64,000 bases of DNA from assembly GCA_033064195.1 (NCBI GenBank), contig JARBJD010000140.1, positions 62,001-126,000 on the forward strand. Reading direction: 5' to 3'. A program made the translations under genes and the position numbers. Positions 21,837 to 32,349 of this stretch are shown in pieces (positions within the stretch are counted from its first letter, which is position 1; each line of letters starts with the position of its first letter). Below the pieces are notes generated by a model that saw only the letters and a program-made list of their open reading frames with translations, was not told where the DNA came from and did not search any database. Source of the stretch: Blattamonas nauphoetae. Its lineage: Eukaryota; Preaxostyla; Oxymonadida.

Positions 21837-23429
21837 ACTTGTGAACTAAGTCATATTGGCGAGATCAACCCATGACCGCACTTTTCATCAGGGCACGAGC
21901 AACACCACGTAAATGAGGTTTTTCCCCAATTTTCATGTTGATTTAGCAAAATGGAACTCTTTTGAACAATAAAACAGAGATGTGAATAGGTCCGTCGATG
22001 GTTCACCCATGCAAAGTGGCGATTCGTATTGACACTACTATCAAAAAAGAAAAAATGGGTGACAAAAACCATTTCATCAGAGTGTTCTGAGTCGAAACTA
22101 TATAACCCAGTTTCATTTTGTCACATATTTCTCCATGACATCAACGATCCTTCACAAATCGCTCCTCTTTTCTCAAACCATCAACCGTGAATGTTCGCCA
22201 GTTGTCTGTCATTGACTCACTTTCTCTCTCGCAGAGGGCTCTTTTCTCTCGAATTGGTTGGTTTACACCCAGCCTGTGAAGAATTACCTCACGACGGTTT
22301 TCATTTATTTCTTTGTCAGAAATCTTCATTATTGGCTTTATTTCAAACTGAAACTCATGAATCACAAAACAATTGAGGAAGACATGTTCCTCTCGAGTTT
22401 TTCATGATAAACTCGAGACAACTCTTGAAAACTGAGTTGCACACGTTCACATTCGAATTGACACATTTCACAGGGGTTTCTTCCCATAGTTATTTTTCCA
22501 GAATAAAAGAATATCTGAGAAAGTTGATCGAATCACTTCTTTTCAACTGATTTATGATAATTTAAGGCGAATAATTCGGAAAGTCAAGATAAGATGTGAG
22601 TCCGTTTCATGCTTATGATTCTCAGATAGAGCCGTCCTGTTTTTTTAATTACACTTCACAAAATTAAGAAAAATAGAGAACTCGTGTTTGTAAAAGAGAT
22701 CTTGATATTGAGTTTGAGACGACTTGATCCTCGCAACTGAATGCGCTTTTCTAAATACTTATTACTGTATTCTCTCCAATTTTTATAAAAATCAAAGTTG
22801 AGAAAATATTCCACAAACAAATCGACACGAGAAAAGGTAAAAATGCCATGAATCTGATTCATTGAAAATGTATCAAACCCCATTTTGTGAAGTGAAATTA
22901 AAAAAAAACAGGGCGGCTCTATCTGAGAATCATGTGCATGAAACGGACTCGTGTACGAAAATGTGACACCATCACCACAAAATTCACAGAACCTTCTCAA
23001 GCCTGGAACCTCTGAATTACCGTTCCAGTGTGAGATTTTACGGAGTAAAATGTTCTTTCTCTTTCGAAGATTGCGACCCTCAGCTGGAAGATTCATTGGA
23101 TTCCCGTCTCCAAGTTTCACAATCAATTCACCATTCTCGTCAAAAAACTCATTGACTGATTCGGTATCATTTTTTTGACACCTCAATCTTCACACTTGTC
23201 ACGTTCATCTGTTGAAAAACATTCATCCACACCATCAGGCCTCAATAGCGTGTATCTTCGATTTTCATTGTGTCTCATGGTGAACTGAAAAACATACAAA
23301 GACAAGTGTTTCTGACGTCTAAATCAAATGTGCATTTTCCAGAAACTGGATGAATCATTTGGTCGCAGTATGAAAAAGCAAACTTGTGATAACAACTCCG
23401 ATTGGAGAATGACGCACTTCTTCATCTTT
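21837..23429. other. Non-coding, AT-rich accessory stretch
   Basis: No gene supported. It contains the hairpin element at 22598-22950. A minus-strand open block at 22141-22365 (NRREVILHRLGVNQPIREKR) looks mildly coding but has no partner exons or recognisable family. Confidence 0.4.
22598..22950. mobile_element. 353-bp MITE-like element with ~53-bp terminal inverted repeats
   Basis: The left arm 22598-22650 (GAGTCCGTTTCATGC...GCC-TCCTG, then T-run and AATT) is the near-perfect reverse complement of 22896-22950, with a small indel near CAT and one or two substitutions. The ~245-bp centre is AT-rich and has no long open frame of its own. The arms end at GAGTCC/GGACTC. No clean target-site duplication was seen. 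The whole could fold into a long hairpin. Confidence 0.75.
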
Positions 23430-23749
23430 CAGCTCTGATCAAATCGAACTGTCCAGAATACAATCCTTGAAGACCAAAGGCGAAACTCCCTCTCAAAGAT
23501 GAATTGGTTGTTTCCCTTGAATGGCTGAGCTCAATAGTTAAAAAGAATCGACTGGCATCGACGTTGGGAATCAGTGCAAATCAAGCCTCGAATGAAATAA
23601 CTCTCATTGACCCTCACCTGTTCACTGCCCTTCTTGAACGATATTCTATACTGCCTCGCCCAACTCCAAATTTTCTAGCCAATTTCCCATTCACCGCACT
23701 TTATGTTGATGCAAAGACTATTGTTGTCCCAGACCATCGACTGCATTGA
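23430..23749 (+). mobile_element. DDE transposase relic (PIF/Harbinger-like), N-terminal and first catalytic block
   Basis: The frame DELVVSLEWLSSIVKKNRLA ... FPFTALYVDAKTIVVPDH matches the second relic at 25298 block by block (DELILYLEWLSS, FVALYVDATTIIVPKP). The VD in ALYVDA.TI.VP fits the first Asp of a DDE_Tnp_4/HARBI-type nuclease (compare IDGTHI.I..P). A stop follows and no second or third catalytic residue is found. Plain DNA transposon debris. Confidence 0.5.
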
Positions 23750-24436
23750 ACTGCATGAAAGTTCTTTGTGAAGGTCACCATTCTTCTCAACTTTTTGCCC
23801 TCATTTCTCCACAACAAACCATCCGTTTTGTACCAAATAAAGTGCATTGTCATCGTGAAGATCTCGACAAAAGTTGCTCAAAAAAGAAACCCTTTTTTTC
23901 TTAGATTTTTTATCGTGAAAAACAGGTAATAAAGTTGTGAATGTGAAAATGGGGATGAGAGGAATTGAAATAATGAAAAAGAGTACTGAAACACGTTTAT
24001 ATCAAGAGATGTCAACACACATACAAACACAGAATGAAGAGCTGGATATTTGGTTCGATCTGAACGTTCCTGTTGAAAAACTAGAGACAGAAAATATGAA
24101 AATGGAGAACACACATTTAATGGTTGTGTCACCAATATGTCCCATGTCACCAATCCGGCCTTTTTTCTGGAAAAATCAATATCGGTCAAACTAAGAAAAA
24201 TCTGAAATTTAAGAATTATGCTCCCACGCGATCCCGAGAAAACCTCAAAATACCTCCTTTTGCCCGATAAAAAAGTTGTTTCGGCAATATCTCAACAACC
24301 AATAAATCGATTTGGATGACATTTTTCATTGAAACGTTTTTTTGGTGAAACGAACATTTTTCAGAAAAAATGGGAGAAAAAATTCTGGGTATTTGGCTCC
24401 CTCCAACGATCCAAAAACGAAATCGAACTGGTGTAA
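23750..24436. other. AT-rich, no gene seen
   Basis: About 690 bp with only short, low-complexity open frames on either strand. Nothing recognised. Confidence 0.4.
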
Positions 24437-24520
24437 ATGGAACCCAAAGAATTCAGACGAATCATGGTGAACCCACTTGACATTGAAAAGTACCGGCACA
24501 AGTGTTCCGAAGAATTGAAT

Positions 24521-24640
24521 GGTGAGACTGGAGCAGTTGAGGAGAGGGATGAGAGAACAGGAACAGTTGAGGAGAGGGAAGGCAAGACCGAAGAAGTTGT
24601 GGAGAGGAGAGACGAAACTGGATACGTTGGGAACAGAGGT
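24521..24640. repeat. 30-bp tandem repeat, four copies
   Basis: Four adjacent 30-bp units (24521, 24551, 24581, 24611) share the core CAGTTGAGGAGAGGGA with drift toward the end. On the plus strand they encode a ten-residue charged repeat (GETGAVEERD, ERTGTVEERE, GKTEEVVERR, DETGYVGNRG) within an open frame of about 72 residues starting MEPKEFRRIMVNP. Whether that frame is expressed is unknown. Confidence 0.7.
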
Positions 24641-24752
24641 AGAAGACACTCATAGCAACCAGTCCTCTCTCACTAGACTCTTGACTCACACATTTTCGAG
24701 ACAGAAGAAGAACAAAAGTCTAGTGAGGTGAGATTAGAATGAGTTTTGTCTG

Positions 24753-25034
24753 TTACGCAACTTCGAGTTCGGTATCAGAAGACAGCTCTTCATCAGGTAT
24801 GTTCTGCGCCTCTTCCAATACTTGTGCCAGCGCAGATTTTCGTCCTGTTTTGGCTCGGAGGATGACTTCAATGTCCTCCTTATTCATCCTTCCTTCCTTT
24901 TCTTTCTTTTTGAGATCTCTCTTTGCAGCATAGTATCACATGGCGCAGTTCTGAGCTGTCATTTTTCCTCCCAACTCTTCTATTCGCTCAGCAATTTCCT
25001 CCCAACTTTTCTCAGCCTCCTTCCCAGTCGCATT
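24753..25034 (-). pseudogene. SANT/Myb-like DNA-binding protein relic
   Basis: On the minus strand the frame reads KEAEKSWEEIAERIEELGGK then MTAQNCAM, a TGA, and YYAAKRDLKKKEKEG, ending ...SSDTELEVA. The SWEEIA...LGGKMT..NC pattern resembles a SANT/Myb third helix region as carried by the companion protein of PIF/Harbinger transposons. The neighbouring DDE relics fit that setting. A stop interrupts the helix and no start is present, so it is a broken copy. Confidence 0.45.
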
Positions 25035-25266
25035 TATTTATCAAGTCGATGAGTCGGGATACCATAGCTATGAGGACAGTCTGACTCAAATTATTGTTGC
25101 AAGACTTGCTGGAGTGTTGACTAGAAACTATGGCATCGATATATCGGAGAGGATAATCACACTGGAGGCGTGTATATGCTTGGATGGAACGAGTGCACTT
25201 CCATATTTTGTTGTTCCGGGAAGGTTTCGTTTGGATGAGATGGGGAGAGCCGGAGCGATCGACTGA
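25021..25266 (+). mobile_element. pogo/CENP-B-type (DDE_1) transposase fragment
   Basis: The plus frame FPVAFIYQVDESGYHSY ... SERIITLEACICLDGTSALP then FVVPG is the first catalytic block of DDE_1 transposases (compare N-x-DE-(S/T)-G..., R.ITL..C..ADG...P..I..G). It ends at a TGA at 25264-25266. Neither the N-terminal helix-turn-helix nor the later catalytic residues are present. It overlaps the minus-strand SANT relic by a few bases. Confidence 0.65.
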
Positions 25267-25297
25267 CTTCACTGCAAAGTTGTGACAAGGGACAAAA

Positions 25298-25723
25298 GTG
25301 CGAATCTCCGCCGACAACTTTCATTCACTTGTGGCCCGAATATCGGACAAATTTCCTGAGGGACCAAAAAGGGGGAAGAAGAAAACCTTGGCAATCTCAG
25401 ATGAGCTTATTCTATACTTAGAATGGCTTTCATCTCAAACAAAACCGAAACAAATATCACGGTTCTTGAATCTCAGTGAAACCATGACCTCCAATGCAAT
25501 TCATTCCTTCCGACCCAAGTTACACTCTGTCCTAACGGAGATGTTGACTTCCCCCCCTCACCCCATACCAAATCAACTATCGAAATGGCCTTTCGTAGCA
25601 TTGTACGTCGATGCCACCACTATCATCGTTCCCAAGCCATTGGTTCCATATTCAGCTCGACTAGTTCTGATAGTGGCGCTGTCAAGTATCATCCGACATC
25701 ATTCAACATTTTCTCGGCTATAG
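25298..25723 (+). mobile_element. DDE transposase relic (PIF/Harbinger-like), second copy
   Basis: 141 open residues: KKKTLAISDELILYLEWLSS, a helix-turn-helix-like QISRFLNLSETMTSNAI, then KWPFVALYVDATTIIVPKP with the probable first catalytic Asp. It is a better preserved paralogue of the relic at 23430. Beyond 25723 the family signal is lost. No terminal repeats were recognised. Confidence 0.55.
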
Positions 25724-26091
25724 TTCACATTTTAGGGCTCATTTTACAATAATTCTTCGTCTATACCCAGACAAACCAACAAATCAGATCCAACACAAGT
25801 TGAACAAGGCCAAAAGTTTCCATAAAAAGTCACACCGATGACTTCTTCACGCCTCTCAAACCTCAGTTCAATCCTACTGTCTTTTGCGTGTCACAGGCTG
25901 TTTCTACTCAGACCAATGAAGAGTTGGTTTTCATCGAAAAAGCTCAAAATCACTATCGAATTCATGAATGCATTGTTTTGAATCCTGAAAAACGTGTTCA
26001 CCCGATAAAACACATTGGTACAAAAAGGTCACAGGATAAATAGAGTGATTTGTGTGGTGATTTCGGATGCTAAAAGAAAAAATTTGTTTTT
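25724..26091. other. No gene seen
   Basis: Short stretch between the second DDE relic and the 21-bp repeats. It may be decayed transposon sequence, since a few coding-like words persist, but nothing can be assigned. Confidence 0.35.
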
Positions 26092-26196
26092 CGACTTTAA
26101 ATTCTTTCACTTCGACTTTGAATTATTTCACTTCGACTTTGAATTATTTCATTTCGACTTTGAATTATTTATGTTCGACTTTGAACTATTCAGACT
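26092..26196. repeat. 21-bp tandem repeat, about five copies
   Basis: Five adjacent units of TTCGACTTTGAATTATTTCA plus one base, with the first and last diverged. On the plus strand they encode FDFELFH repeats. They overlap the 3' end of the minus-strand transposase gene, where the open frame ends. Confidence 0.8.
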
Positions 26197-27790
26197 GTAG
26201 ACGGTGGGGTTGTTCGTGGAGATGAGAGCTCACCTCCTCAGAAGAACTGAACTGGTCTGTATTCTTTTTTTCATTTTCATCATCCATAGATGTCAAACTT
26301 TCTCGCTTTTGAGGTTGGATTGGACCGATGGAATCTTCATTGTCGCTATCATCTCTGATCATTTCTTCTTTGACACGAACTTGAGCAAGTGGAGGTGGCG
26401 AGACGGGTTCTCTGGGCAGGATGAGTTGAGAATCACTTCCTGCGATTGGTATATGATGATCTGAATGGTCGAAGTTGGAATCCGTTCCAAACGGAAATTG
26501 AAGGCGTTTTCTGAGGTTCACCTGGAAAATGTCAAGTTCACGATCAGCCTCGTCTATTTGCGAGGAAATCGAGATTGAACTTGTTGGTTCAACTTCCTCG
26601 GTTTGATCATCAATCGGAAGATGCAGATATCGTCTCCGAGATTGTTGAAAAGAGTTGTCAGAAAGAATGTTGGAGTCGAGATGAAACCCACGTTTCCTAT
26701 CATTGCTGATATGTCCTTCTCGAAGTTTGCTTGTGATGGAGGAAGGATCAAGGGGATAAATGCCAGTTGTTCTTAAAGAATCTTGTACTGCTTGAGCATT
26801 CACGAGGGCATTGAGAGCTCCAGATTGAACGTATTGTATCCTCTGAATCAGCATTGTTGATTGTTTTGTTTTGGTGGGAATGGGCGGAAGTTTCGATTAA
26901 TTCAGTTTGAAAATCGCATTGATGCTCTGATCGCATGGTTGTAGAATAGACAAGCAGTTTGACGGCAAACATATCGAGTCGATCACTTGGTCCGACAATG
27001 ATTTCCACAGATCTGGTTGCATTCGACTTGAATGGCCGTCAAATATGAGAAAGGCACGGTTGTTCGGTCTACGTATTTCATTTTTTTCTTCGATTGATAT
27101 CAATCAGGGTGTGATGCAGTAGGATATCTTCCAGGATCTGCTTGTTCATCCATCCTTTCGAAGAATTGTGAATAGTTAATCTGGATGGGGAATATTCAGA
27201 ATAATGCTGTTTGTCGATCTTATCAGGCAAAATCAGATGCGAAGGCAGGGCTTCACCGTCAGCAGCAATGAAAAACAACATGGTACAGCTGAAGACCAAG
27301 GAAGGGGGAACAGTGTACGCCACCGAATCCGTGCAAAGTCCCACACTCTTCTCATATACATACTGAGTGTTCACGAGCGATGTCTCATCGAAGCTATTGA
27401 TGAGAGACGGAGAATAGTGATGTTGATTGGTTAATTGTTGGAGATTGTCGAAGAAAGGGGATATGTGGACTTTTGGGAGACTATTCTGCCTTCTCATCTC
27501 CATCAAAATGGGTTTGAAGGCCTTGAATTTGGGATGAGCAAGGACCCACCTTGATACCCACGTCCGACTTGGATCAATGTGGCTCGTTTCGATAAAGACC
27601 GTCCTTCGATCCTTTACCGCACTTGCCTAGTATTTTCATCAAAATTAATCAGGAAGAACACACCATCGCAGCAACGTCTTTATATGTTGGACTGATTCCA
27701 TTTGAGATGAGTTCGATCAGTTCGCGTTCCAATACGCGGGATTCGTCCTCTTCCAGGTCATGTCTGTTGGCAGTTTTCCCTAGAGGCTCT
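26186..27790 (-). mobile_element. pogo/Tigger-like transposon, transposase gene with HTH and DDE_1 domains, lightly broken
   Basis: Minus-strand order: HTH block (DLEEDESRVLERELIELISN, SPTYKDVAAM) near 27690-27780; a 37-43 bp intron (GTGTGTTCTT...ACTAG); ASAVKDRRTVFIETSHIDP and TWVSRWVLAHPKFKAF (CENP-B/Tc5-type HTH); then SFDETSLVNTQYVYEKSVG (first Asp) and LFFIAADGEALPSHLILP. FLIFDGHSSRMQ (second Asp) and SICLPSNCLSILQPCDQSIN (third acidic residue) follow, with C-terminal SLRTTGIYPLDPSSI. A frame change near 27090 and a TAA near 26897 interrupt it. A Ser/acid-rich tail continues to 26186. Further HTH-like sequence may reach 28029. Terminal repeats were not found. Confidence 0.8.
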
Positions 27791-28139
27791 CCATGCAAGA
27801 ATTCGAGAAGCTAATGTTGTTTGGAGGCTCTAGGGAGACCGTCCAGAAAGGGCAAGTTGAATTGTGAAAATTGGACGACAGTTACATCTAGAAGGACAAC
27901 ATGCGGAGATCGAGGTGTTTGACTGGAAAAATCGGTGTTCCTGAACGAATGAAGTTCTGACAACGATCTGGGAAGGTTAGGGAACATGATGTTTTGAAAA
28001 TGATCCCATATTTCATGTGCTTGAATCACACTTTCCGTAAGAAGAACAGGAGATCAAAGACATGATGAATCAATCAAAAAGAAATCAGAAATAGTATTGG
28101 TTCGGTTTAAGCACCATGTTCGGCTTTTGCACGGGACTA

Positions 28140-28290
28140 TGAATTGTATTTTAATTATTCAGAAATGAACAAAATCGTTCAGAAATGTATTTTAATTGTT
28201 CAGAAATGAACTGGAATTATTCGTAAATGAACAAAATTTTGTTTCTTTGAAATGAACAGAGATTGTTCGGAAATCAACTGTACTTTTTAC
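28140..28290. repeat. Degenerate AT-rich repeats built on TTCAGAAATGAAC
   Basis: At least five spaced versions of TTCAGAAATGAAC/TTCGGAAATCAAC occur in about 150 bp, and related words (TTTCGGAAATATTG, TTTCTGAAGC) recur at 28840-28870. They flank the pogo-like relic at 28848 and could be subterminal repeats of that element. Confidence 0.4.
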
Positions 28291-28352
28291 ATGCTTATTA
28301 TTTGACGACACGTTTTACAAGAGGTTGAAAGATCGAATGGAACTCAATTTAA

Positions 28353-28556
28353 ATGGCCGCTGTCTTATATCGTCATGAGATCGCACTGAGAGATTTTTAT
28401 TCATATTTGATAAGTGGTTGTTCTCATTTGAGAAGAGACCGACCAACTCTCCCGGTTCATTTATCCAAAGCTTTCTTCAATCGGGTTCAGTTCACAGATC
28501 TTGTGTCAGATGAGGAGTTAAAATCTGGTTGTCTGCAACATAGAATTCCACCATGA
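28353..28556 (+). other. Short open block of uncertain origin near transposon relic
   Basis: 67 open residues starting MAAVLYRHEIALRDFYSYLI. The composition is coding-like, but no family is recognised and the frame stops without an obvious donor. It may be the degraded N-terminal part of the pogo-like relic that follows. Confidence 0.25.
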
Positions 28557-28847
28557 CGCAAATCAACCAACATCATCTCCGACTTACTTGTGGTTTTCAT
28601 CATTTCTTTTGAAATGAGCACAAAAAACAGAACCCCAGCACTGAAGGACATTGTCCAGGAATATGCACGATAATTCCACTTTGAAAACCAATGATCATCA
28701 CCGATGACGATGATTCTATCTCACCCATTCTATCATGTTGAGTTTATAGTCGAGAATTGATCACTATTCTGAACACGGAAAGGGGCTGTTCAATTCTGAA
28801 TAATCTCTGTTCATTTCGAAAAAAAAGCACTGTTTATTTCGGAAATA

Positions 28848-29330
28848 TTGAAATACATTTCTGAAGCATTAAAACACAAATCAGAACTAGTCGAGCTGTA
28901 TTCCGCGGATTGGCTCGAACGAGTCCTATTCGAAGATGGTAGAAGGAAGAGAATTAAGAGGAAAATGCCGGAACAGAGTGCATACCTCATTTTGGATGGC
29001 TGCCAAATGCATAAGACAGAAATTGGTGTCTGATCTCATGTATTCATTGAACAAACCGTTTGTACTGGTGCCCCACGCTACACACCTCATGCAGCCCTGG
29101 GATTTGGTTGTCTTCGCGTCCTGGAAGAGCAATATAAATCAATATCGATGATGCAAACCTCACAGATCGTGTGAAGAACTCGTTGCGATCGCCACTTCCG
29201 CCTATGACAAGGCAACCGTTCCACTCACAGTTCATTCAGAATTTGAAAAATGAAGCAAGATACAAACCATTCGGCAACTCAGAGAGAAAGGAACAAACAT
29301 TCATTTTAGAATCATTCATTCGACTCGTTT
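28848..29330 (+). mobile_element. pogo/CENP-B-type (DDE_1) transposase fragment, third lineage
   Basis: MPEQSAYLILDGCQMHKTEI gives the second catalytic Asp (LILDGC..H). After one frame change, LMYSLNKPFVLVPHATHLM then QPWDLVVFASWK gives the third block (PHA.HLMQP.D..VF..WK). The remaining sequence to 29330 (RYKPFGNSERKEQTFILE) is plausible C-terminal residue. Its words differ from the element at 26186, so it is a separate, older copy. Confidence 0.65.
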
Positions 29331-29564
29331 GATCTAAAATATTTGTTCAGAAAGCACCTGTCCACAAGGGAGCCGTTTGTGAAGTGAAAGGATTGTGATC
29401 GAAGCCATAAAAAAGCGTGACGTGTTCCCATTCATCAAACCGACCGAAATGTGAAGGAGTGAAAAACGGAGAAACATCTTGATCAGTCTTTATTTTGACG
29501 ACTTTATCTCACAACATGCAAATTCATTGCATGTAGCTAGTTTTTTCAGTGGACTATTGATTCT

Positions 29565-32174
29565 TTGAGAAAAAGTGAATGTGATCAACCCACTTTTTTT
29601 GAATCTCCAGCAATTGAGACCTCCCTCGTGACTCCTTGGAGAGATGCAATCAATCTGTTCATTGGTGGAGTTCAGTCCTCACTTATCTTGAAATTACCAT
29701 TGATTCGAGTCGATCAGACCACTCAACAATTCCAAACTCAACTCACTTTTTCTTCCTGATGATTCCATCGTTTGCTTTAATCTCATTCGATTTATGAATC
29801 CACTTTTTTAACTTTTTTTCTCATATACTCTTTTGGACAAGTGATGTCAAGGCAGAACAGACTCATCACCAATTTGCCAGAGATCTTGTTTCTCAGTTTA
29901 CATCTGCATTTGAAACAGTTCCACCTCAAGTATCCTTCGCATTGGATGCCATTCAGAGACACCAATGTCCAGAAACTCTTCAATCATTCTATTCTGTGTG
30001 ACCAATTCAATTGCTCATGTTTTTTCTGATTATGAACATGGCAGTCCTTTATTGCAGCTTTGGAAGCTAAGCTAAGAAAAAAAGCGCTTTCTCATATCGA
30101 AATCAATGGACTTGTGAAGGGAAATTCCGACGATCGGATGTGTCTCAATCAAATCCTCGCCGAAGTCGTTAATATCAAGCAACAAGAGGAAGATCGACCT
30201 GAACATGAGGAAAATACAACGTTAAATGCTGATCAACAAGATTCAACACAGAATATAACATCAACATCAAGTAATTCTCAACGCCATGTGGTAATACCCC
30301 CTCTCAAGCTTAATCTGGACGATTCTGATTATCATCCAACTGATATTCACCAAAAGGATAATTTCATTGCCCTTTCCGATCAAAAACCTCTCCACGATAA
30401 GTTTGAAGAGGATTGCGATGTCAGACTATCTCTCTCGAGCGAGGATGCTGTGAAAGACCCAATTCAGGGTTCAAAAGTGACTGAAAACTCACCTCCTCTC
30501 TCCGATCTTGGTCCAGCATCCCATCTTCCCTCCAAAGTCATGATGTTTGAGCAAAGCAACAGCGACAGACCACACCATGACACACGCCACACCAAACTCC
30601 GACACTCCGTTGCCGAAGCCCCCTCCCAAATCATTCGAAAACACCAAACGTCATACAACCCCCAACGCTCCTCATTTGGAGGGAAATCAAACCTTGCCAA
30701 AGGAACAGCACCATCAATCGTGTCGTCTGACGGATGGACAATCTCGACTGTCCCATCCGGCTACAACACGTTCCCGTTTGCAGTCGCAGATGGAGGGATG
30801 CACAACGAGCAGTTCGGATCAACATTCTCGTCTTCATCGAAACTGCATCGGACAACGACTGAGCAGATGATTAGGCTGAATGCAGTGAACGAGGAGAGAA
30901 GACGGATGACGGAACTGATGAAGAAGGAGATGCTGCTCTTGTCGAAACTGAGGAGGAAAGTGAAGGGACAAGTGGAAGACAAACTCGACCAGGATTCGTT
31001 TGTGAGTCTTCTGGATGAGTTGGAGGGGATGATTGAGCAGCAGATTTTGTTTGAGGAGAACTTGGGCCAGAGCACAGACGAGAACGAGATTCTGAGACTG
31101 TCAAAACAAGAATCTCGGGGAGAAGTGACCGATGCTGGTGGTTCTGAAAAGGAGAACGATGGAAACAGGCCAGAGCAGAAGGTTGGGCACAAACCAAACA
31201 ATATGAATCCACGTCGGACCGAACCAGTCACTCGTTCAGACAATCGCCACGACGAGGACGAGGTAGTGATTGAGGATGGAGATGAGGAAGGGGCGGACGA
31301 GCATGAGGAGATTGTGAAGACGGAGGATCCTACTTTGAATGAGCCCACAAATCAAACAGAATCGCCGAAACCACTCTCAGACCGTGTTCATCTGGAAGCC
31401 AAGAAAGAGCAGCCACTCAAACAACCTCAACAGCAGCACGCACAGAACGACACAAACTCAACTTCCAAAGACAAACACAACAGACAGGAGAAAGCCAGAG
31501 AGCATCCAAAGGAACATGGAACACGAAATCGAAGACGAAGTCCAGCCCCCCTCGTGTCACAGGCGGAGGAAGTGCACGACCCCATCCCTATCTCGACCTC
31601 AAGTCGTTCTCGGCAGGAGTCCTTCTCTCTCCCTCTCAACCACTCTCTCCCCGATCAGACAACCCCCTCGTACTTCAAGCCAATGCTTCTCCATTCTTTC
31701 ATTCCTGTCAATCAGAGCTTCGCACATCCAGGGCAGATGGCCGGACGGCGAGATCGGAATTATTGTTGTCATTGTTCTCGTCCTTCTGACCACAAGACAC
31801 ACTCATCATATTCACCACGCCATTCACACAGACACTCACATCATTCACATTCACCTCGCCGGCCACACTCCAAACGACACTCCTCAAAATCACCGTCTCC
31901 AGAAAGGATGAAGTCACAGTCACCACGAATCAAGCGAGCACGGACATCATCTGCGAATCGCAAGTCACAAGACAGAATTCCGACTCGATTATCAGCGAAT
32001 AGAATGAGCAGGCAGAATGTCCGGAAAAACAGAAGTAAAAGCCGAAGTAAGAGCAGGAGCAACGAGAGGATGAAACAACCGCACCGAGGTGACGTGAATC
32101 GGAGATCGCAGTCACCTGCGACGAAGGGTGCGAGGCAGTCGCTTAGCAGAGGCAGAGTCCGACAGAATCGATGA
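29565..32174 (+). CDS. Large acidic/RS-rich protein, probably nuclear; function unknown; 5' exons uncertain
   Basis: The main exon 30045-32174 is joined by the 49-bp intron 29996-30044 to an exon reading DVKAEQTHHQFARDLVSQFT ... ETLQSFYS (about 29843-29995). A further coding-like block (AIETSLVTPWRDAINLFIGG) begins near 29600, but the join and the start codon are not resolved. N-terminal residues are helical (SFIAALEAKLRKKALSHIEI). The middle has a coiled-coil run (EERRRMTELMKKEMLLLSKL) and acidic patches (EDEVVIEDGDEEGADEHEEI). A CCHC-like NYCCHCSRPSDH lies before His/Ser runs, and the C-terminus is Arg/Ser dipeptide-rich (RSKSRSKSRSNERM) as in splicing-related proteins. The RS tail suggests nuclear RNA processing; no catalytic domain is seen. 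Confidence 0.6.
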
Positions 32175-32349
32175 ATCATTTTTTCTATTTATTGCTTTAC
32201 CCAACACACATCTTAATTTCCAACATCTTCATTCCGCTGATTATTTTAGTGTCATCATTTTGCTCTGGGAAGAAAGTGTTTAAACAAGAATACTTTGTCA
32301 AAACATGAACATAATCAAAGCCGGAGCTCAGGATGATAACAGCAGGTCA

